Source: Crotalaria pallida | Lineage: Eukaryota; Streptophyta; Magnoliopsida; Fabales; Fabaceae | Direction of reading: 5' to 3' | NCBI GenBank assembly: GCA_037953625.1 | Contig: CM075655.1 | Coordinates: 84,595,501 to 84,659,500, forward strand | DNA: 64,000 nt | Part shown: one piece after another, positions 24,183 to 37,300 of the stretch | Numbering within the stretch: position 1 is the stretch's first letter | How the letters are laid out: the number at the start of each line of letters is the position of its first letter | Made by a program: the position numbers and the translations under genes | The notes under the pieces: model-generated | What the model was told of the DNA's origin: nothing | What the model saw: only the letters and a program-made list of their open reading frames with translations | The model's database searches: none

Positions 24183-27172
24183 TGTTAGAATCGGCCTCAA
24201 ACCTCGATGTTGGAAACCAACAAGCGCCTCAACAAAAATACTAGAGGGGGGTGAATAGTGTTTTGGAGCGTTGATACCAAATTTTCGAGTACGATTGTTA
24301 ATGGAATAGAAAACAGTGATTTTTAACAAAAATGTCAGGTGATAATCGATTATGACAAAGCTTAATCGATTATTGTCTTATAGCAAAGTTTGATAATCGA
24401 TTATCAGAAAGCTATAATCGATTATAATACTCAGAATTTTAGAAAATCACTTTTAATCAAATCAAAATCACTTTTAATCAAAAGCTACGAATCAGAGATA
24501 ATGGAAACAGAAAATGATGAACCCTAATTCAATTGTTAAATCCTCTTAGTGATCAATTCTATAGCAATGATAAAATTCCCAATTTCTAACCTAATTAATT
24601 GATTGTTCTTGGTTCAATTAATAAAATCAATAAAGAGAGAGACCAGGAATTTTTATACTGTTTCCCCTTCAATCTAGAAGAGTACATCCAGTCCTCTTGG
24701 TGGATTTTGGGAGATTTGCTAATGAGAAAATCAAAGGAGTTAGAGGATCTTTTACAAGGATTAAGAGAATTAAACCTCACTCTCTAACCTAAATCCTAAA
24801 CCTTCTCAAGAAAGTACCAATTTCTCGAGTATCTACCCCCAAGTTGATAATCTCCAAAATTCCTTGAATCAACTCCTTGTTGAAGCAACCTCTTCAACCT
24901 TGATTCAACAATCTCTTCTTGCTTTGAACGACCTTCAAAGACTTCCAAATAATCTTCACAAAGATGTTGAATTTAAAGTAGCCACAACCCTTGTTGTGAT
25001 GTAATTCAACCAAAAACTATGAAGCTCTAATCAATCTCAATAGAACAATGAATAGAAGAAGGAGATGATGTGAATAGAGATTTATGTAAAAACAATATTG
25101 GTTCTTGATAGAATCTTTAAGAAAAATGTTAACTCTCAATTGTAGAAGATGAATGTGTATATTTTCTCTGAAAAACGTAAGTGTGTAAAAGTAATGTGAA
25201 ACCCAAAATGAATAGCTCTTAACTCTTATTTTTTTCAGTTATAACAGATAATAATCGATTATTTAAATGTTATAATCGATTATACACTGCATAATTCGTG
25301 ATAATCGATTATTCACTGATCAATACATGTTAATCGATTATTCACACACCCATAATCGATTATTCCCTGTAAAGTTACTTAAAAATGAGTTTTCATTTGG
25401 TTTTCCTTTAAACACATTCATAAGAGCTATTTTCTATCAACCAAATCTCATTCACAACTCCATTCTAACATTCATAATTCAATGAGATAAAAACCTAAAG
25501 CTACCACCCATCACTCATATGCAACAATAATGAAATAATACAAATTAAAGTACAACATATGAGTTTATAAAATATAACTAAAGACTTAGTGATGCTTTGG
25601 CTTGATAGTTGTTGTTGCTAGAAGTTTGCCTTTTAAATTGGTTTGTTGTCATCAAAATCATAAGTCTAACACTCGAGAGGGGGGGTGAATCGAGTTTTAA
25701 ATTTATTGGAAATTACTCGAACGTTTTAAAAAATCGTTTTATGAAGAGATTAATTATTTGAACGTGAAGGCGAAGCGATAGATATTAAAATAAATAGAGT
25801 AGCGTGGAAACGATTTAACGAAAATAATGCGGAAAAATAAAAGAGACAGGGAAGAGGAACACGCAAACCAATTTTATACTGGTTCAGTCTTTCCAGCGAA
25901 AGACCTACATCCAGTCCCCAAGCGACCCGCTTGAGCTTTTTATATCCTTTGAATTGAGCCGCACCCAATTACAACCAAGAGCGCCCCATACACTATTGGG
26001 AACCTTCGTTCGCTAGGGACTTCAAAAATTACACAAGGGTTCCTCACCCTAAGAACGTGCCACACGTTCCACTAGGAGATTCACTCCCTACAACTACGGT
26101 TTGAATATGATGATATTTAGAGTGATACAAATATGTTGTGTTCTTGATAAGACGGATACAACAAGTAAGCACTATAGCAATGAAGTTTTAATTCACAAGT
26201 GATAAGGCCAAAAAGATTTTCTCTTCAGAAAATTATATGAATGATGAAGAACGTTTTTCAAGAAGGAGAGGATAAGAGAACGTGAAGAAGTTTTTGATCA
26301 GAAAATAAAAATAGAAAACTAAAATTGTGAAATGTTTTTGGAATTCAAATAAATAAAGTTGTTTTGAAAATCAAAAACAAATAAAAAAAGATTTTAGAAA
26401 TAAAATAGAATACGATTTAAAATCAAAAGCATATCAAATAGATTTAAAAAATAAATCCAAGATTTGATTCTTAAAACAAAAAATAAATTATTTCAAAAAA
26501 TATATTCAAATTCGAATTTTGAAAATAAATCAGGATCAATTATGTAAAAACAAATCTGGAAACTTATAAGATTGATTATGACAGGGATTTCAATAAAACT
26601 TAAAGGTATTCGATTACTTGACAGAGGTAATCGTCTATCTTCTTTATGTGAAAACAGTGAAATTAATTTTTAAGAAAGTAATCGATTATTTAAAACAAAG
26701 CAATTGATTAACAACTTCCTAAGAAGAAGGTAATCGATTATCAAAACTGGTAATCGATTATTTTTAATTAAAATTCTCAGGTCACAACTCAGAAACATAG
26801 TAATCGATTATCCATGGAAGGTAATTGATTGTTTCTGCTTATTTTCATAAAAATGATTTTCTAAAGCAGAGTATGTAACCATAGGTTTTCAAAAACATTT
26901 TTAGCTGAAAATCTAACTTAAAACGATTTCACAAAAGGTTCTTTTCTTCTCCTTAAATTTGAAAAACATTTTGGCCTTATGAACTTGAAAAACTAAAACT
27001 TCATTACCTTACAACGATTCATATGGTGAAAGCTAAACTTAATCTATTTGCTTGAGCCTTGAGCTTGAATGACTTGATGCTTGACGGAGCTTGTTTGTTA
27101 TCATCAAAACCTTCTTCTAGAAAACTTCTAGCAAAACTCTATTACGTCATTGGGAAAGCTTGAGTTCCAACA
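24183..27172 (-). mobile_element. Copia-type (SIRE-like) solo LTR, outer, minus strand
   Basis: Its ends are TGTTAGAATC (24183) and GAGTTCCAACA (27172), with GTTAG at 24178-24182 and 27173-27177. Read on the minus strand it starts TGTTGGAACTC, then TTTTGATGATAACAAACAAG, and ends in GATTCACCCCCCC...CTCGAGG, the copia LTR signature also seen at 20967. It is about 1521 bp without the inner LTR. Paired TAATCGATTA motifs lie near 26680-26830. Confidence 0.88.
24208..25671 (-). mobile_element. Copia-type (SIRE-like) solo LTR, inner, minus strand, 1464 bp
   Basis: Its ends are TGTTGGAAACC (24208) and AAGTCTAACA (25671), with CTCGA at 24203-24207 and 25672-25676. It is inserted 25 bp inside the outer copia LTR. 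Minus-strand reading shows TTTTGATGACAACAAACC near the start and TTCACCCCCCTCTAG near the end. TAATCGATTA pairs lie at 24339-24425 and 25250-25370. Confidence 0.9.
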
Positions 27173-29507
27173 GTTAGGGTGATAGAGAGTAATCTTCATC
27201 TCACCCTCAAAAGTAGCTCGGTGCTCCTCGAATGTCCATATGCTACTAGGGATGGGTCTGATCTCGACGCAAGCTAGGTATCTGGCCATCACCTAATAAG
27301 GGCATATGGGTAAGCATATACATACACATAATCAAACAAGAATAACTGGAATAAACATTCACATATAATAAAGTTATCAGTCAACATGTATATGCACATG
27401 ATCAAGCCAGATTCATTTATAATTAATCTATGTAATTATAGTGGCATGATGCATGATATCTCTCAATTCCTGAGATTCTCCAACTAAATATCCTCACGGA
27501 CGTCCATCCATAACAACAGTGTATTCCCATAATACTTTAATATGTTATCAGAACGTATGGCGTACTTGCTCGGAAGTGATACATAACGTCACCATATCTG
27601 GTGAACGTCACGTCGCGAAGACGTAATAATCACTTTATGATACTTAACGCCGCTTCCCTTGCGTGCATCACGTCGCGAAGACGTAATAATCAAATCAACA
27701 TTATATCACATACTGGCCACATCGTAACCTTAATGTGTCATCGAGCAAGCACTGACATTTGGCACTCCCAGAGGCCCTCCTCATTTTCCTCGAACATGAT
27801 AAACGATATAATCCACCAACACCATGGATGAATGCATCAATGTCTCAATTGATTTGTCCTTTAATTTATTTTATAATATCCAACTCATTATAAAATAAAT
27901 AAGAGATTTATGCATTACAACATAGAAATAATAGTCCAATATTATTTCAGGTAAGATTTCAGTGAAATCTCTGTGAAAAATTAAAACTTAATTATAGGTT
28001 AAAATTACTAGAAATTAAAAATGGTATTTTGCTGAATTTCAGTGCTGGTAAATGATTCATGTACTGGTAATCGATTATCACGTATATTTTTGAAAACCCG
28101 AATTAGATACAACAGGATAATCAATTACCTTATCGTGGTAATCGATTATTATTCATGACAGCAGGTGCATAAAAACTGAGTTTTAACATACCATTTTCAA
28201 TTCTAATTAACTCTAACTCAAAAACCAGCATTCACAGAGATTAAATGACATAAACTAAGCATGCTCAACCACTAAAATCAAACCAATTCACAGAGAAACC
28301 AACAATTCCATGAATTATGCATAAAACACAACTTTTAACAACTCAAGGAATCAAAACTCATTGCATGCAATTAAACCATGATTTCAGGCATCTAACACTT
28401 TGCATGCATATAATAAAAGTTGCTCAAAACACAGAGAGAGCAAAATTTGGTCTACAAACCAAAATCCTAATTCAAACTATGCCCTTTTGAGTCTCAAGGT
28501 GACTCCCTATACAAAACACCATAATCACTCTTATTCTAGTGAATGTAAAGCTTTCCCCTTACCTCTAGATTGTGAAGGAACAAAAACTTGACAAGAAAAT
28601 GCTCAGAGACTTCAAGTTCCACAAACCCCACACTGAAACAGAGCAGTTTCAGCAGAGCACCAACATTGAATTGGTTGACGTATGGAAACAACAATAAAAA
28701 TTGAGGAAATTAGTTTCTCTAAACTCTCTGCAACACATACTAACTAAAGAAACAAGTTTGAGGTGGAATGGTCGCTTGAGCTTACCAGAATCGAGCTTCA
28801 AAGTAAGCTCCAGATATCAGGTTTTCAAGTTCCGCAAAATTGGGAACCGAACTTGGCAATCTTGATACTCCTAGTACACTCATTCTCAGCTCACAATCTA
28901 TATAGCAATGCAAAGCTTGAAGATTAAGCTTTGCAATGGTGTATAATTTGTGGTTTGATTCTTTGAATTGAAGAATAACAAAGGGAACGGATTCAGAAAC
29001 CCTAACTCAGAGCATCAACTTAGAAATTGAAGAAAATGCCCCAATTGATACTCAACTCTTCCTTATATACACAAATTGAGCATCCATGCATAAATACATG
29101 AGTTTCCACTAATGCATGAAGCGATTTCGTGTCAATTTTTTGGTAATTAGGGTGAATTCAAGCGTTGAGTCATCAAACGCACTCAACACTGAGTTTTCTG
29201 TACTATGGTAATCGATTACCAGTTGGTAATCAACTACCACGATGAAAATTTCCAAAAATTCATATTTTAATTAGCTTCCCTCCAATAACCTTTTCAATAT
29301 TGCAATTAGGTCCTACCCCAAGGACTGAATTGCAAAACTTGTATTTTTGTACAAATTTCTCAATAAAAATGTATCTAATATTTTTATATCTTTTAATACA
29401 CATAATGTACAAAAATAAAAGTTTCAAATAAACTTAAATTAATTATAAAATAACAATTATAACTAATTTACTTATTTATTTGGAAGACGAAAATTAGGGG
29501 TGTTACA

Positions 29508-31035
29508 ATAAATGATTGTTTGAAGAAATTTATTTGTAAAGTATATTAATTTGCTTTGATTGTATCTGTTAAGATGCTTGTTATAATTGTTTGTGAATTG
29601 ATGTTAATGAATTGTAAAAAATGAATGATTGAATAGGACGATTGATAAAAGGATAATAACCTATGCTAATTGATTCTTAATGATTGCTTGAAGTGTATTG
29701 TTGTGGAGTATATTAAATGATGATGCTACTTATCTTGTCTTGTTCTTGTGATACATGTATGGATTCCATAAATAAAATATTAATCTTTTAAGATTATATA
29801 TATGTTAGAATTGTAAGCCATATGCATATATAAGTGGATTGAGAAGACAAATTATAAAAGGGAAAGTAATCAATTTAATAAATGATCATAAAAGGAACTA
29901 AAAATGAAATTAAAGTTTGGTATATAAAATGAATTGTGAAGATTGTACCTTATTTCTAACTTAACCGGCTATTAACGGTTAAGATTAGAATAGAGAAAGG
30001 AATATGACTAATATTGTATTAGATGTACATACCTAGATATCGAATTACTAAATTAAGGATTTATAAAGCGACTCAAAAAAATAATTAAAGGTTCTCTCCA
30101 CAAATTATACACATATATGTATAGCTTCCATTCTCTTCCATCCTTCATATATTTTTTTAATCTTTATGTTTAAAGTTTAGCGAAATGTTTCACTCCTTGT
30201 GGTTTAACATTTTTAGGTAATCCTCGGATAAGCAAAGAACCAGAGATTCATAACGGAAAAAGGCAATGGAAAGAAATTTCTTTGAAGAAAATTTTGTTCC
30301 ATGTTGTAAATCCCACTGCATTATTAAATTTTTAAATAAAATGTTTTGAAATTAAAAGAAAACAAAATTCACTTTTGTTAGTTTTATACATTATTTCTCA
30401 TCTTAATAAGTTGAAATGTTACAATATGGTAATATTTATTTTTTAAAAAAAAACATCATTCTGCCACCCTAACGCGTAGGCTCTAGATTCTAGGCCCATA
30501 GGCACTTTTAGTCACCCGTCAACACAACTTTAAACTCTTTTTTTATATTCCAATGTTCAGGGGGTTTGTATAAGGTACTCATTGAAGTCAAATGAGTTTA
30601 CATACTCATCGCTTTATGGACGACTGTTATTGATTGAGTGTATTGGATGATCACGATTTCTCTCCTCCCTCATGGAGTTAATGTATAATTAAAGCACCAC
30701 ATCTTTTTTCGCTGCGGAGTCGTACCTTCTACGTCATGCACCTCCTCAACCACACCTTGCAGAAGCACAGATTCACGGCAACCTTCCCACAATGATCTGT
30801 CGTTGGAAGCACCATTGTGGATGGAGGATTTCAGCGAACTCGCCAATTCTTGATAACATTGAGTTCCATCTCCGGCGACACCTTAGCTTCATTGAAGAAA
30901 TAAGGGAAACATTTTTTAATTTGTATTCGTCCAATGGATTAAGATAAAGGAAAACAGAAAAAACCACCAAATTTCATAAATTCAACTCAATTTAATTAAT
31001 TAACCCATAACCACAAAACAGAGAAACAAAACTGA

Positions 31036-31066
<31 letters not shown>

Positions 31067-31400
31067 TAGTGCTTTTCCATTGATCCTGAACTTTGATGTC
31101 ATCACTGAATTCAATCAAGTACTTCGCAAGTTCGCAACCTCAACTCAGCCAGGGAGCGATGCCAAGTGGAGCCGATGTTCAGCTCACCCCATTTCTCCTT
31201 CTCTTTCTACTTCGCCGCCATAGTTTCACTGTCGGAAGAATTGCCGCCGTCGAAACTCATCCATGGTGGCTAGTGACTAACACTGTGAATAGATTGAGGG
31301 AGAGAACGGTTGGGGTGGTTGTAAGTATTGGTAAAAATTCTTTTTTCTTTTTTTTTTGCGTAAAAATAAAAAATATAGGCAGATTATATGGTAAACCACG
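29508..31400. other. AT-rich intergenic DNA left of the Tekay element
   Basis: No complete gene is seen. It includes an (ATT)n microsatellite at about 31036-31064, an inverted repeat partner near 30572-30650, and two short GC-richer stretches (30715-30900 and 31120-31330) that have coding-like composition but no recognisable domain. TGTTACA at about 30418-30424 looks like an LTR end, but no partner was found. Confidence 0.45.
31036..31064. repeat. (ATT)n microsatellite
   Basis: About nine ATT units without interruption. Confidence 0.9.
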
Positions 31401-34155
31401 TGTAACATTCTAAGTTTTATTTTAAAAGAAATTAATGCTAAAACACAAAAATAATTGGAATAATAGCTTAATGAATTTTGGGAGATAGGTGGGTAGTGAT
31501 TATAAGTGCTATGGTTTGTATAGAAGGCATTTGTAGCAGCGGGCAAAGCTAACTAAGCGAAATCGGGAGTTAGATCGGCATTTTAGATGTTAGAAATTGA
31601 CCGAAAAGAGAAAATTAGGAAATTATTATAGGATGCTAAGAAATTAAATTCCACCGTTGGATATGAAGTTTAAGGGGTTAAGAAGCTTGTCTAAATATTT
31701 GGACCCGATCCGACGGTTAACGAAAAAGTTACGGCGAATCGAAGTTTCAAGTTTCTGGTGCACGCCCAGGCGCACCGGTGCACGCCCAGGCGCACCAGGG
31801 TGAAATTGGTGCACCAACTCAGGAGGTTTTTCGCTCAGGCGCGCCCTCCGTGCGCCCAAGCGTGCCCCATGCGCACCAGATAGGGGAAATGGCGCGCCAA
31901 ATGTTGCAGCCACACGCACCAGACCCATGAGCCATGCACCAGATGAGTGCCTGGTGCTAACTCGCGCTCAAGCGCCAACGCGAAACCAGATCAGATCTGA
32001 AGCGTTGATTTTCAACTTGGTGGCTAAGTTTTGATTATAAGCCACACGATTTTGGTGGCTTCAAGGCTGATCATAAGGCATCAAAAACACATCATTCTAT
32101 CACCCTTCATCACCATTTCACTCCCATCACCTTCACCATTTCTCTCAACTCCAAGATCAATTTTCCATCACCCATTCATCATCAAACACTTGATTTTTGG
32201 GCACCTCAAACCCAAAATCATCAAGCCCCATCAAGCATACTCCATGGAAGTTGGTTGAAATTGCATTCCCTCTCCTCCCTCTCATCACAAGAGTTGCTTC
32301 CTCCCTTATCCTTCTTGGTTTTCAAATTCCACCATTACTTGGAGTAAAGAGGGCTTTATGTCATGATACTAATTTCCTTTCCAACTCTCTTTAGCTCATA
32401 GAATTGTATTTAATTCCTTAGGGTTTTCTTGCACTCATGAATATGTAGGAAACTCTATTTTATGCCTTCCAATCAAAACCAAGATAAGGGCAAGGATCAA
32501 CCCTCTTGCAATCTTCCAAATAGAGTTATTTATCATCACTTGATTATATCTTTGTTGAGGTGGCAAGAAAAGCTTAGGAAATTCAAATTTCCAAGGTTTT
32601 GAGCTAGGGCACACAAAGGTTCTATTTACTTCTTGCTATTTTGAGCTAAGGAGTGGGTTATAGTGAGTATTACCGTACTCTGGGGTTTAGTTTACAATAT
32701 GCATATAATGGGTACTAAGAGTTATGTGCTAGTTTAGGTTGTCATACCATAGGATAGTTAATAATTAGAACTCATGACATAGGAAAAATAATTCGAAGAT
32801 GATATGCTTTATTTTTGATATTGGTATATAATCTTGTGATTTGGTGATGTTTATAACTTAAGTGTGTATTTTGCTAAATGATTGAGACATGATGTTAATT
32901 ATAAATCAATGCAAAGGATGGAAATCAAATATGAATTGAATGATAAAGTAATGTGTAGTGAATTGAGTACCGGTGCATTGACAGACTAGGTGCCCCTGCC
33001 GGGTGCACCAAATTCCCAAGGGCCAAGTGCTCACCAGGCTAAATTCCCATTAGGTCCAAATGCCCTGTTAGGCGTCAATGCACCAAGACTTAATTCACTG
33101 CCAAGAATAAATGACACAAAATGTGTTGATAATGTGAAAAAGAGAATGAATTAAAATAACTGAATTGTATAATGAAATGTGGAAAATGTGATAGCATAGC
33201 CTGACAGGGTGAAGCCTTTTGGGTGAGAAAGTCCTGGTTGAGCGAGAGACCCTTGGGTGTGCCAAATGCCTGGCAAGAGCGTTAAATTCCTAGTGATGCA
33301 AACCGGTTGTAACCGGGAGTGTTGGCCAGACGTGGTAAGACGTGATCGCGCTTGTAGGTGCGAACGCAGTAAAGTCGTGACTGGAATACACTGGAAATGA
33401 ATTGTGGATATAAAGTGTGAAATGAGAATAAAGGACTTTATGAAAGTAATGGATAAGAATGAAGAGAATAAATTGACTTGAGAAACCAATGGACTTTGAT
33501 AATGAGTTGTGACATGATGAGCCTTGTTATTTTGTGATTGAATTGTTAAATGTGTTTGGCTTGGTATAGCATTATGTCATAACTGGAAACTGTTTCCCCA
33601 TTTTATGTGTAATACTCACTCCTTACTATTTCCACATGTACTGAGGAAGAGTTTACACTTGATCAGGCCGAGCAGGAGTACTCTCCCTCATAGGGAGAGT
33701 AGGTTACTTATATATATATATATATATATATATATGTAGGACATGGGAATGTCCTGGGCCCGATGATATGATGTGATCTATTTTTGTTGTACATATTGTA
33801 TATAGCTTTTTGGGGGCCCAGGACGACTCCTTTTGGGTAGGAGTCTTATTTTGGGAAAAGTACTATTTTCCACGACTTGTTCATATTTCCGCTAAACTCT
33901 GATGTTTCATACTCTGCTATTCTGATGTGTGCACGATGTTGCACTAGTTGTGATATATGTATATAGCCCTGCTGGCTTCTGAGATTTGAAAATGTTGATG
34001 TTTATCAGGTTACAGGAAAACCAGAATTTTGGGAAAGTCTTAAAAACAAACGAAACTCCGTCCGTTTGACGGGAGATTTTTATAACTTAAAAAGGAAATT
34101 TTAATTTCACTATTTTATTAAGGGTACAAAAGGGTAGTTAACTGTAGGTGTTACA
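31401..34155 (+). repeat. 5' LTR of the Tekay element, 2755 bp
   Basis: It has TG...CA ends. It contains a GC-rich block of CACGCCCAGGCGCAC motifs (31757-31985), a hairpin at 33680-33700 and an (AT)n run at about 33712-33736. Short open frames inside (for example 32031-32258) are repeated in the 3' LTR and are not genes. Confidence 0.94.
33680..33700 (+). other. LTR hairpin, 9-bp stem, 3-nt loop (5' LTR)
   Basis: ACTCTCCCT, loop CAT, AGGGAGAGT, just after CAGGCCGAGCAGGAGT. The 3' LTR copy is at 41011-41031, with loop CAC. Confidence 0.8.
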
Positions 34156-34159
34156 TTTA

Positions 34160-34171
34160 TGGTATCAGAGC
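34160..34171 (+). promoter_or_regulatory. Primer-binding site, initiator tRNA-Met
   Basis: TGGTATCAGAGC lies four bases after the end of the 5' LTR. It is the classic plant retrotransposon site complementary to the 3' end of initiator tRNA-Met. Confidence 0.93.
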
Positions 34172-34332
34172 AGTTTCCCTTGGCCTTTGGAGTTATGAGC
34201 TACTCCAGTGATTACTCACCAAGCGAGTAATCGATAATTATAGTTTAGAGTCTAGAATTTATTGATAGGATGTTTACACTATTAATCATGCTACTAAGCA
34301 TTAACTGTCGGCCTTATGCATGACTAAACAGT

Positions 34333-37300
34333 ATGGCTGGTAGGCGGATCGATAATGATGGGATCCGAGCTATTCTGGAGCAAATGGTACAGATGCAACA
34401 ACAAATGCAACAGAATCATGGGAATAACATAGCAGCAGCAGCAACAGCAACAGCGGCAGCAATGGTTACTCAACCCCCAGCTCTAGTTGCAATCGACTGG
34501 TTGGCACGGTTCAGAAAGAATGATCCAGTGAAGTTCGAAGGAGGGTTCAACCCCGATGGGGCACAGCTTTGGTTGCAAGAGATCGAAAAGATCCTTAATA
34601 CCATGGCACCACCGGAGGAACAAAAGGTTCTGCTAGCACAATACATGTTGACTAGTGAAGCAGAACACTGGTGGCAACAGATGCGGAGGGGTTTGGAGGC
34701 GAACAACCAGGCGATCACTTGGGATTTGTTCAAGAATCGTTTTCTGGGCAATTACTTTCCTGAGGATGTTCGTAGAGAGAAGGAGATAACCTTTCTGCAG
34801 CTCGTGCAAGGGAATATGAGCGTTGGGGAGTACGCTGCTAAGTTTGAGGACTTGATTCGATATGCAGGGAGTTACAGAGATGCTGATGAAAGGACCAAGT
34901 GCATCAAGTTCGAGACCGGGCTTCGTTCTGAAATCAAGATTGCTTTTGAGTATCAGAACATCGCCAACCTGTCTCAATTGATCAACATGACTAGTACTTA
35001 TGAAAAGAGTCGGAAACAATGGGCAGCTGAAAAACGCAGCAAGAATGTTCAGAAGGTTGGAGGTCCTATCAGGGGCAAGAGTTCGGTGCAGCGACCAGGT
35101 CCTTACTCCCAGCCTAGAACAGGCCAAGCAGTGAGTACCTTTGGTCCTATTCCGACTTGTCCACATTGTGGCAGACAGCATAGGGGAGATTGCTGGAAAT
35201 TGGATCCGAACAAGAGGGTAGTGACCTGTTACAAATGCGGTCAGCCGGGTCACATGATGGCAAATTGTCTTAGAAACAGAGTTAAGAAGGAGGTGAATGT
35301 GGCCAAGGTACAGAAAGCTGGTGACAACCGGGTGACTCAGAAGGGCAAAGTGTATACTCTGGATGGCGAGGAAGTTACTGATGCTGATGAGCTGATTAGA
35401 AGTACCGGTTATGTTAATGATATTCCTTGTGGTATTCTCTTTGATTGCGGAGCTACTCATTCGTTTATTTCTGCCGATTGCATGAAGAAGGTAGGATTAT
35501 CTGCAGTAGAAATGCCTTATAAATTATCTGTTTCTACCCCTACAAATTCCTCTGTTGTCACATTAACGATGTGCTTGGGTTGCCCACTTCGAGTATTAGA
35601 GCGGGAATTCAAAGTAAATCTAATCTGTTTGCCCCTAACTAAATTGGATGTCATTCTGGGCATGGACTGGATGTCTCGGCACCATGTCTTGATTGATTGT
35701 CATCAGAAATCAGTTACTATCAGTGACCTTTCTTTATCCGCCCTAGAAATGAATGAGGAGGCAGAGATCAGTCAGATTCCTATAGTTTGCGAATTTTCGG
35801 AGGTCTTTCCTGCAGAGATTCCTGGATTGCCGCCAAATAGAGAAGTGGAGTTTAGTATTGATCTGATGCCTGGTGCAAGTCCCATTTCAATAGCCCCGTA
35901 CAGGATGGCACCTCCGGAGTTAGTAGAGTTGAAAAAGCAGATGGAGGAGCTTTTGGCTAAAGGCTTGATTAGACCGAGTATGTCACCTTGGGGAGCTCCG
36001 ATTCTTTTTGTTAAAAAGAAGGACGGAAGTCTCCGAATGTGCATCGACTATAGACAATTGAATGCTGTGACCGTGAAAAACAAATACCCTCTCCCTCGCA
36101 TCGATGATTTGATGGACCAATTGCGAGGAGCAGCCGTATTTTCTAAAATCGACCTCCGATCGGGATACCATCAAATCCGTATCCGAGAGGAGGACATCCC
36201 TAAAACGGCATTCAGGTCGAGATATGGGCATTTTGAATATGTGGTGATGTCCTTTGGTCTCACGAATGCTCCGGCCATCTTCATGGACTATATGAACAGG
36301 ATCTTCAGGCCGTACTTGGATTCTTTTGTCATAGTCTTTATCGACGACATTCTCATCTATTCTAAGAGTCCAAGTGAGCATGCCGAGCATCTGAGAATAG
36401 TGTTGCAAATTCTCAAAGCCAAGCAGCTTTATGCAAAGCTCTCTAAATGTAGTTTCTGGTTGAATGAGGTGCAGTTTCTGGGGCATGTCATTTCTGAGAA
36501 GGGTGTTGTTGTTGACCCTTCTAAGGTGGAAGCGGTGCTTAAGTGGGAGAGACCCAAGACCATTACTGAGATCAGAAGCTTTCTTGGTATGGCTGGGTAT
36601 TACCGGAGGTTTATTGAGGGGTTTTCTAAATTAGCCCTTCCTTTAACTACACTTACACGGAAAGGTGTTCCGTTTGAGTGGTCCCCGGAATGTGAAGATA
36701 GTTTCCAGGAATTGAAGAGGCGGTTGACTAGCTCTCCGGTGTTGATTTTGCCGGACCCGACTCAATCCTTTGTGGTGTATTGTGATGCTTCAAAACAAGG
36801 GTTGGGATGTGTGTTGATGCAGCAAGGGCAAGTCATAGCTTATGCGTCCAGACAATTAAGGCAGCATGAACATAATTATCCCACTCATGATCTTGAGTTG
36901 GCGGCAGTGGTTTTTGCTTTGAAAATCTGGAGGCATTATCTATATGGTTCAAAGTTCGAAGTCTTCAGTGATCATAAAAGCCTTCGCTATCTCTTCGATC
37001 AAAAGGAGTTGAATATGAGACAGAGGAGGTGGATGGAATTTCTGAAGGACTACGATTTTGATCTTCAGTATCATCCGGGCAAAGCCAATGTTGTGGCTGA
37101 TGCACTAAGTCGTGAGACTTTGCATGTCAGCAATTTGATGGTGAAGGAGATGCAATTGATCCAAGAGTTCAGTGACCTCAACTTGAACATGCAAGTGAAT
37201 GAGAAGAGCATTGTTCTAGAAATGTTGCAGGTTACCAATGACTTGATTGGACTTATTAAAGAAAGACAAGCTGATGATGCGGAACTGCAAAAGTTGTTGG

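Larger units (their letters stand above)
23168..29507 (-). mobile_element. Gypsy (Tekay-like) solo LTR, minus strand, enlarged by nested LTRs
   Basis: On the plus strand it starts TGTGACACCC at 23168 and ends GGGTGTTACA at 29507, with ATAAA at 23163-23167 and 29508-29512. Read on the minus strand it begins TGTAACACCCC, like the other Tekay-type LTRs here. Without the 2990-bp nested copia block and its 5-bp duplication its length is about 3345 bp, close to the solo LTR at 6042. It holds two copies of a CGTCACGTCGCGAAGACG repeat (about 27605-27695, period 60) and a coding-like stretch, listed separately. With one set of ends and one duplication it is best read as a solo LTR; a large non-autonomous derivative is the alternative. 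Confidence 0.78.

Noticed and set aside
30180..30424. End of another, older gypsy solo LTR (TGTTACA at 30424)
   Set aside because: The sequence faintly resembles a Tekay-type LTR end, but no matching start or target duplication could be found within the window.
30715..31330. Host gene exons in the GC-richer stretches
   Set aside because: Short open frames exist on both strands, but no consistent splice sites or domain could be supported.
34633..35460. A 275-codon minus-strand frame
   Set aside because: It lies fully inside the intact Tekay gag on the other strand and shows no domain; it is an antisense shadow.
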